From Clostridiales bacterium (GTDB taxonomy: Bacteria; Bacillota; Clostridia; Peptostreptococcales; Acidaminobacteraceae): a stretch of DNA of 64,000 nucleotides. Where the stretch lies: the NCBI GenBank assembly GCA_016933835.1, contig JAFGAC010000156.1, forward strand, positions 41,831 through 105,830. The letters are read 5' to 3'. Under the pieces are notes generated by a model, which was given only the letters and a program-made list of their open reading frames with translations, had not been told where the DNA came from and did not search any database. Numbering within the stretch: position 1 is the stretch's first letter; each line of letters starts with the position of its first letter. A program made the translations under genes and the position numbers. This document shows, piece by piece, positions 59,553-64,000 of the stretch.

Positions 59553-61058
59553 TTATAAAATCAACAATTCCTTGGCATCTCTTGTCAGAGCTATCAAGTC
59601 TGAGCGGTCCAAAAGTGAAACATCGAACTTTCTATTTAGTGCGGCAAAATGCTTCAAACCAAAGGCAATTTTGTTTAAATATGAGAATACACCAATAGCA
59701 CCTGTCGAAAATTGATTCGCTTCCAAGCCATAAATTGCTCTCAAATCTGGAAGATCTGCAAATATTTCTTCTATGGTTTTACCATATTTACGGTATCTTT
59801 CCGGTGTTTTTCCTTCAAGAATCATCTTTCCAACTTGTTTACCAGTCATTGCCGCAGCCATAGCGCTTCTGCACAATCCTACTGCTTGGACTTGTCCATT
59901 TCCCATAGCAAGCGCCTTGAACACTTGATCTTCACTAACAAATCCGCCAGTCATAGTAATCGCTGGTACTGGTTTCCCTTCTAATTTCAACATATTAGTA
60001 ATCTTGTTCACTTCGTTTTCAAGAATCACTGTTGGCAATGACCATTCATTCATCATCTCTGACGGACTATATCCACTACCTCCACCTGCGCCATCAAAGG
60101 TAATCATATCTACTTGCTCGGCACTTGCTATACGTATGACACGCTCAATATCCTTAATGTCGTAACCCGCCATCTTGAAATAGATGTTTTCTGCGCCCAT
60201 TTTCCGAAGAGCACTAATTCTTTCTGCCAATTTTTGCTCATCCCATTGTGGCAATTTAGCATAGGCATAAAAATTCGGACAAACACCTTTGGAATAAGCA
60301 TCGATGGTTTTTTCATCATCCGGATCTGGTCTGACGATTTCACCCATCTTCTTTCTCAATCTTGCTGTTTCAATATCTGCTATCTTTCTAACTGGTTGAG
60401 TACCCTTTGCCGATTGACCAAACTTTATTTCAATAGCTTTAGCACCATACTTCTCAAGAGCTATTTCAGGTACACCTAGCTGGTCATCTTCTACATTGCT
60501 CTGAAGAACAATCTGTCCATAACCCCTATAATACTGGTTAAAGCTATCTAATATTTCCGCAAGAAAAGGAAATTCTGTTATTCGTCCATTTACTATTTTA
60601 AGATTAGGATCTTTGGCTTTTGCATCCTCACCGATAACACACGTAATGCCTGCCATAGCTGCTCCTGCAAAATAATCTTTCCAGTTCATCTTAATTAACG
60701 CTGGAAGCATTATCGGCATTGTCATTTTCACTTTATTTAAAGTGCCATATGTCGTTTCAAGATCAACATTGAATATCTCAGCATGATCCATATCTGCAGG
60801 AACACCCATAGCTCCGAATACTCTGCCATTGATGTTAAATGAAGAATAATCCAGAGGATATTTCTTTTCTGAAGCAATCTGGTTGGCTCCGGTAGTCAAA
60901 GGATACACCGTTTGTGCTCCCATTACAGCGGCTAGACCGATATCACAAGGCCCGTCACACCCTTCTACGCATAGAGAACACATCCCTGACAAAGGTGAAA
61001 GAAACTCACTTCTATTCTTTGTTGCTGCAAATCCTGATTGAACACCTGGTGAAAACAT
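59553..61058 (-). CDS. FMN-binding glutamate synthase family protein (GltB2-like)
   Basis: The 501-residue protein corresponds to the central FMN/Fe-S domain of glutamate synthase large subunit without the glutamine amidotransferase part. Cysteines near the N-terminus (GMCSLCVEGCDGPCDIG) may bind an Fe-S cluster. The barrel motif is TFDGAGGGSGYSPSEMMNEW, followed by ITMTGGFVSEDQVFKALAMG and GLCRSAMAAAMTG. Stand-alone forms occur in many anaerobes; whether they make glutamate is unclear. The start follows AAGGGGGAG. It forms a single-gene unit. Confidence 0.88.
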   Translation of the reverse strand: MFSPGVQSGFAATKNRSEFLSPLSGMCSLCVEGCDGPCDIGLAAVMGAQTVYPLTTGANQIASEKKYPLDYSSFNINGRVFGAMGVPADMDHAEIFNVDLETTYGTLNKVKMTMPIMLPALIKMNWKDYFAGAAMAGITCVIGEDAKAKDPNLKIVNGRITEFPFLAEILDSFNQYYRGYGQIVLQSNVEDDQLGVPEIALEKYGAKAIEIKFGQSAKGTQPVRKIADIETARLRKKMGEIVRPDPDDEKTIDAYSKGVCPNFYAYAKLPQWDEQKLAERISALRKMGAENIYFKMAGYDIKDIERVIRIASAEQVDMITFDGAGGGSGYSPSEMMNEWSLPTVILENEVNKITNMLKLEGKPVPAITMTGGFVSEDQVFKALAMGNGQVQAVGLCRSAMAAAMTGKQVGKMILEGKTPERYRKYGKTIEEIFADLPDLRAIYGLEANQFSTGAIGVFSYLNKIAFGLKHFAALNRKFDVSLLDRSDLIALTRDAKELLIL

Positions 61059-61503
61059 TTATAAACTCCCCCTTAATACCTCGCACAGATGTTTTCCTCA
61101 AAACACCAGCTTGAACGAGATTCTTATGTACTTATTATATCACGCAAATAAATAAAAGAGAGCGAATCTACTTACAAATATTGCAAAAGTCTGTTAAAAC
61201 AAAATATGCTATGGAATTTTATTATTAATGCCAAGATATTTTTTATGGATGGATTACACTAAGTTGCACAGATTTCTTAAGATCATATAGAATATAATCT
61301 TTAACCAAAGGAAAATGAAGAAGTTTTACAGGATAATAGCTCCAATATATCATAACGGAAACTCAGAGATTCTTAGAACTGTCTTCTCATTCATCAATTC
61401 ATCCAGCTTTTTAAAAATGATTTGCAATTTCATGGGCAAGTCCTAGAGTGACATTTATACACTTTTAGAATTATGAAAGAAGCAAACAATTATTTTAATA
61501 GAT
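61059..61503. other. Gap, no supported gene
   Basis: About 450 bases. A plus-strand 43-codon frame (61315-61446, beginning MKKFYRIIAPIYHNG) has AAGGA only two bases before its ATG and no recognisable features, so I do not call it. Nothing else is evident apart from A/T-rich sequence. Confidence 0.4.
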
Positions 61504-61537
61504 AAAAAAAAGGAGCTGCATAAAGCAAATCCTTTTT
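61504..61537 (-). terminator. Terminator of the triple RidA-domain gene
   Basis: The arms AAAAAGGA / TCCTTTTT with an inner GCT / AGC stem are followed by seven T on the minus strand, 14 bases past the stop. Confidence 0.75.
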
Positions 61538-61550
61538 GTAATCCAAAAGT

Positions 61551-62825
61551 TTATAACGCTTTTGGAGGGGTTCCTTCAGCGTTTGATAAAACCGCATCAA
61601 TCTGCACTAAAGCATTTTTATTTAAAGCTGATACTCCAACTGTTCTCCGTGCAGGAAGACCATGAGGGAAAAATGTTGTGTAAATTTCATCTACAGCATC
61701 AATATCTTCAATATTTTTAAGGAAGATATTAACTTTAACAACATCGTCCATATCATGATCAATACTTTCGACAATTGCTTTCATATTTTTTAAACACTGT
61801 TTAACCTGCTCTTTTACACCACCAGCTACCAATTCACCAGTTTTGGAATCTAAAGGCAGTTGAGCCGAAATATGATTGTAATGAGAGAAAGCTACAGACT
61901 GTGTAGATAGAGAACTTTTTGGTGCGTTTTCTGTATTACTTGCTTTAATTATTATTCCATGTCTGTCCTCAACAACTTGTGGAGGAGTCCCATCTCCGTG
62001 TGACACAACTGCTTCAATTTGTATTAAAGCATCCATAGGTAAAGCTGCAACTGCAACTGTTGTAAGTGCAGGAACATAAGCTACTGCTCTTGCAATAGCT
62101 GAATCTGGAAAAAACGTTGTATAAACTTCATTTACAGCTTCACTATCCGATAGATTTTTAAGGAAAATATTTATTTTAACAATATCGTCAAAGGGAACAT
62201 CGATACTTTCCAAAATCGCCTTGATATTCTTTAAGCATTGCCCCGCCTGTTCTTTTACACCACCGGCTATAATTCGACCTGATTTTGGATCAATAGGCAA
62301 TTGAGCTGAAAGATTATTATAATGTGAAAAAGCTACAGCTTGGGTAGATAGAGAAGACATTGGTGCATTTGCTGTATTATTTGTCAGCTTTATAAGGTCT
62401 CCGGATTGTGGTGCATTTGGAATTGTACCTTCACCATGTGATACAAGCGCTTCAATTTGTACCAAAGCATTCATTGGCAATGCTGAAACTGCTACTTTAG
62501 TCAATGCAGGAACATAAGTTGGAAAGAAACTTTTGTACACTTCGTCTACAGTGTCAATATCTTTTATATTCTTGACGAATATGGTTATTCTAACAACATC
62601 ACTCATAACATGGTCTATACCGTCCAAAATTGCTTTGATATTATTAAAGCATTGTTCAGCTTGCTCTTTCACACCGCCAGCTATTAATTTACCCGATTTA
62701 GGATCGATAGGTAATTGAGCTGAAAGATTGTTGTAATGAGAGAAAGCTACAGTTTGTGAATAAGGGCCAATACCTTTCGGTGCATTTTCTACATTTCTTG
62801 CTAAAACTGCGTTGTAATTACTCAT
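61551..62825 (-). CDS. Three fused RidA/YjgF/UK114 domains in one chain
   Basis: The 424-residue protein has three RidA-family domains in tandem: about 1-133, 145-279 and 290-420. Each repeats AFSHYNNLSAQLPIDPKSG, AGGVKEQ, NIKAI, then IFVKN/IFLKN and ALVQIEA. RidA proteins are homotrimers with active sites between subunits and remove reactive enamines/imines; here a whole trimer may be one polypeptide. The arginine needed for imine hydrolysis (Arg105 in E. coli RidA) is Ala at 115, 261 and 400. Only domain 1 keeps GPYSQ; the others have SLSTQ. DNA copies are still very similar, implying fairly recent duplication. AAAAGGAG precedes the ATG by 9 bases. Confidence 0.88.
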   Translation of the reverse strand: MSNYNAVLARNVENAPKGIGPYSQTVAFSHYNNLSAQLPIDPKSGKLIAGGVKEQAEQCFNNIKAILDGIDHVMSDVVRITIFVKNIKDIDTVDEVYKSFFPTYVPALTKVAVSALPMNALVQIEALVSHGEGTIPNAPQSGDLIKLTNNTANAPMSSLSTQAVAFSHYNNLSAQLPIDPKSGRIIAGGVKEQAGQCLKNIKAILESIDVPFDDIVKINIFLKNLSDSEAVNEVYTTFFPDSAIARAVAYVPALTTVAVAALPMDALIQIEAVVSHGDGTPPQVVEDRHGIIIKASNTENAPKSSLSTQSVAFSHYNHISAQLPLDSKTGELVAGGVKEQVKQCLKNMKAIVESIDHDMDDVVKVNIFLKNIEDIDAVDEIYTTFFPHGLPARRTVGVSALNKNALVQIDAVLSNAEGTPPKAL

Positions 62826-62860
62826 TAATGTATTCTCCTTTTAAATATATTTATTCATAT

Positions 62861-62879
62861 TGTCAATATTAATTGTCAA
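62861..62879 (-). promoter_or_regulatory. Repeated TTGACA boxes upstream of the triple RidA gene
   Basis: TTGACA occurs at 62874-62879 and 62861-62866 within a direct repeat AATATTGACAAT of period 13-14. Either may be a -35 box, but no good -10 lies at 17 bases, so the start point is uncertain. Confidence 0.35.
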
Positions 62880-63012
62880 TATTCAATTTTATTAAATAGA
62901 CTAATGATCAACTCTGGCCTGATTTAAATTTTCTTTATCATCAGTAGTTCATCTGGCATATGTATTATTCACACTTGGACTCTAAAAATTTATCCTTTCG
63001 ATAAATGAATAA

Positions 63013-63052
63013 TGCTATAATTTAAATATAAACATTGGACTAACTCTAATGT
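63013..63052 (+). promoter_or_regulatory. Extended -10 promoter and MerR-type inverted repeat
   Basis: TGCTATAAT (63013-63021) is followed by ACATTGGA-CTAAC-TCTAATGT (63032-63052), an inverted repeat matching at 7 of 8 positions. It lies just downstream of the -10, 70 bases before the MerR start, so binding would repress the gene itself. Confidence 0.5.
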
Positions 63053-63122
63053 CAATTTTTTTTTTATTTTTAATTAAAATATTTGATTTTAGATAAAATT
63101 CTAAAACGAAAGAGAGATAATC

Positions 63123-63947
63123 ATGAAAGATAAATTCCTTATTGGTGAGCTAGCTAAACTCTTTAATATTAGTACTGATACACTTAGGCATTATGACAAA
63201 TTGAACTTATTTAAACCTGAACAAGACTCTAAAAACAGCTATAGATATTATGACATCACTAGTATGTTTAAATTAAGCCGAATTCTATTTTTAAAAAATC
63301 TTGATATTTCTCTAAGTGAAATCAATGACTACATGAAAAATAAAAATGCTGATAGATTATTTAATATGCTTAAAAAAAAGAATGAAGAAATTGATTTAAA
63401 AATTCACCAACTTAATAACTTAAAATATAAAATCAATTCAAAACTTGATCTTTTTGAATACGCTAAAACAAAACTAGGAAAAATAACCGTGACAACTCTT
63501 GAACCACGAAAAGGGATATTCATAAAAACATATGGTCTGAAGGATTCAGCTGAAATAAAAAAAATCTTTATGAGAAGTGACAACTTTCTTAAAATGAGTT
63601 CTTGGCTTGTAGAAGGTGAAATATATACTTCTATATCTAAAATTGATATGATAAATGGCATCTTTAATCAATTCAGATATTTCATCGAAATAAAATCTAC
63701 CGATAAAGAAACAGAACAGCAATTGGTCTTGCAGCCTGGGAGTACTTACGCATGTCTTGCAGTTATAGGTCCCTATGAAGATTTAGTAAAACATTATAGA
63801 ACACTCGTTGATTGGATTGAACACAACAACTACGAAATCTCAGGTGATTCAATTGAAAACAATATCGTGGACAACGATTACTCCGATTCATCAGATGAGT
63901 TCATAACAGAAATTCAAATTCCAATTATCCCAAAAAATCCATTATGA
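63123..63947 (+). CDS. MerR family regulator, BmrR-like with GyrI-like effector domain
   Basis: The protein has 274 residues. The winged HTH is FLIGELAKLFNISTDTLRHY and DKLNLFKPEQDSKNSYRYYD. A dimerisation coiled coil follows (about 75-120), then a GyrI-like ligand-binding domain (about 125-270, LEPRKGIFIKTYGLKD, LQPGSTYACLAVIGPYEDLV, ITEIQIPI). BmrR-type proteins sense hydrophobic cations or other small molecules and untwist promoter DNA. It is divergent from the triple RidA gene, 297 bases away, and may control it. AAAGAGAG precedes the ATG. Confidence 0.87.
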   Translation: MKDKFLIGELAKLFNISTDTLRHYDKLNLFKPEQDSKNSYRYYDITSMFKLSRILFLKNLDISLSEINDYMKNKNADRLFNMLKKKNEEIDLKIHQLNNLKYKINSKLDLFEYAKTKLGKITVTTLEPRKGIFIKTYGLKDSAEIKKIFMRSDNFLKMSSWLVEGEIYTSISKIDMINGIFNQFRYFIEIKSTDKETEQQLVLQPGSTYACLAVIGPYEDLVKHYRTLVDWIEHNNYEISGDSIENNIVDNDYSDSSDEFITEIQIPIIPKNPL

Positions 63948-63953
63948 ATCCTC

Positions 63954-63988
63954 CGCCACTTAAAATGAAATATTTTTGAAGTGGCGGT
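63954..63988 (+). terminator. Hairpin terminator after the MerR gene
   Basis: The arms CCGCCACTT / AAGTGGCGG, extended by A-T pairs, are followed by TTTCC only. It begins seven bases past the stop. Confidence 0.65.
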
Positions 63989-64000
63989 TTCCTATCTATA

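Noticed and set aside
61315..61446. 43-codon plus-strand frame in the gap before the triple RidA gene
   Set aside because: AAGGA is only two bases from the ATG, and the product has no recognisable feature; conservation would be needed.
1..64000. CRISPR arrays, tRNA, rRNA, prophage or plasmid genes
   Set aside because: No regular direct repeats with spacers, no tRNA cloverleaf motifs such as GGTTCGAATCC, and no integrase, capsid or replication genes were seen.

Overview
The window is AT-rich and densely coded, and it reads like the chromosome of an anaerobic, low-GC, Gram-positive bacterium of the Clostridia type. Supporting signs are a four-subunit ferredoxin-dependent 2-oxoacid oxidoreductase, strong AGGAGG ribosome-binding sites, many GTG/TTG starts, GlpP-type antitermination, a LytS/YesN sugar sensor, and several lipobox proteins. 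I cannot name the genus from sequence alone. Most genes after about 3.2 kb lie on the minus strand. I saw no rRNA, tRNA, prophage or CRISPR array.

Layout. 1-3.2 kb: the end of an acetate-type transporter, a helix-turn-helix protein and a lipoprotein. 3.2-10.5 kb: CorA, then a purine/nucleoside-type ABC transporter (BMP lipoprotein, ATPase, two permeases) in one operon with an 8-oxoguanine-deaminase-like amidohydrolase. 10.8-19.4 kb: threonine-aldolase-like lyase, FliB-like lysine N-methylase, patatin phospholipase, the LemA/DUF2207 pair, an MFS/GPH symporter and RsgA. 19.6-31.2 kb: a sugar module. A xylose-type ABC transporter (binding protein, ATPase, permease) sits beside a sensor operon that encodes two membrane-anchored binding proteins, a LytS/YesM-type kinase and a YesN-type AraC response regulator. 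A GrpB::B3/4 fusion follows and a Gfo/Idh dehydrogenase lies upstream of the transporter. 31.2-37.4 kb: small membrane proteins, one interrupted at a perfect A_AAA_AAA slippery site, and a MarR-controlled heterodimeric ABC exporter. 37.4-43.7 kb: FtsEX with a coiled-coil partner that lacks a hydrolase domain, Tpx, and small proteins (YjdM-like, tandem ribbon-helix-helix, PC4-like, DUF1456, GIY-YIG-like). 43.7-47.6 kb: a GH3 glycosidase and MgtC.

47.6-55.2 kb: a glycerol-3-phosphate module. A TRAP transporter, a HAD phosphatase and the antiterminator GlpP come first, followed by a leader terminator and the oxidation genes (GlpA-like dehydrogenase with a C-terminal Fe-S domain, a second FAD oxidoreductase, DUF1667). 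The likely reading is that the TRAP system imports a glycerol-phosphate-related compound and that GlpP releases the leader terminator. 55.5-59.2 kb: porCDAB with a terminal GntR regulator and a perfect palindrome over the operon promoter. 59.5-64 kb: a glutamate-synthase-like flavoprotein, a protein with three fused RidA/YjgF domains, and a divergent BmrR-type MerR regulator.

The best leads are the two-binding-protein sugar sensor, the FtsEX partner without a hydrolase, the single-chain RidA trimer without the catalytic arginine, the fusion gene with an internal Shine-Dalgarno, and the -1 slippery site.
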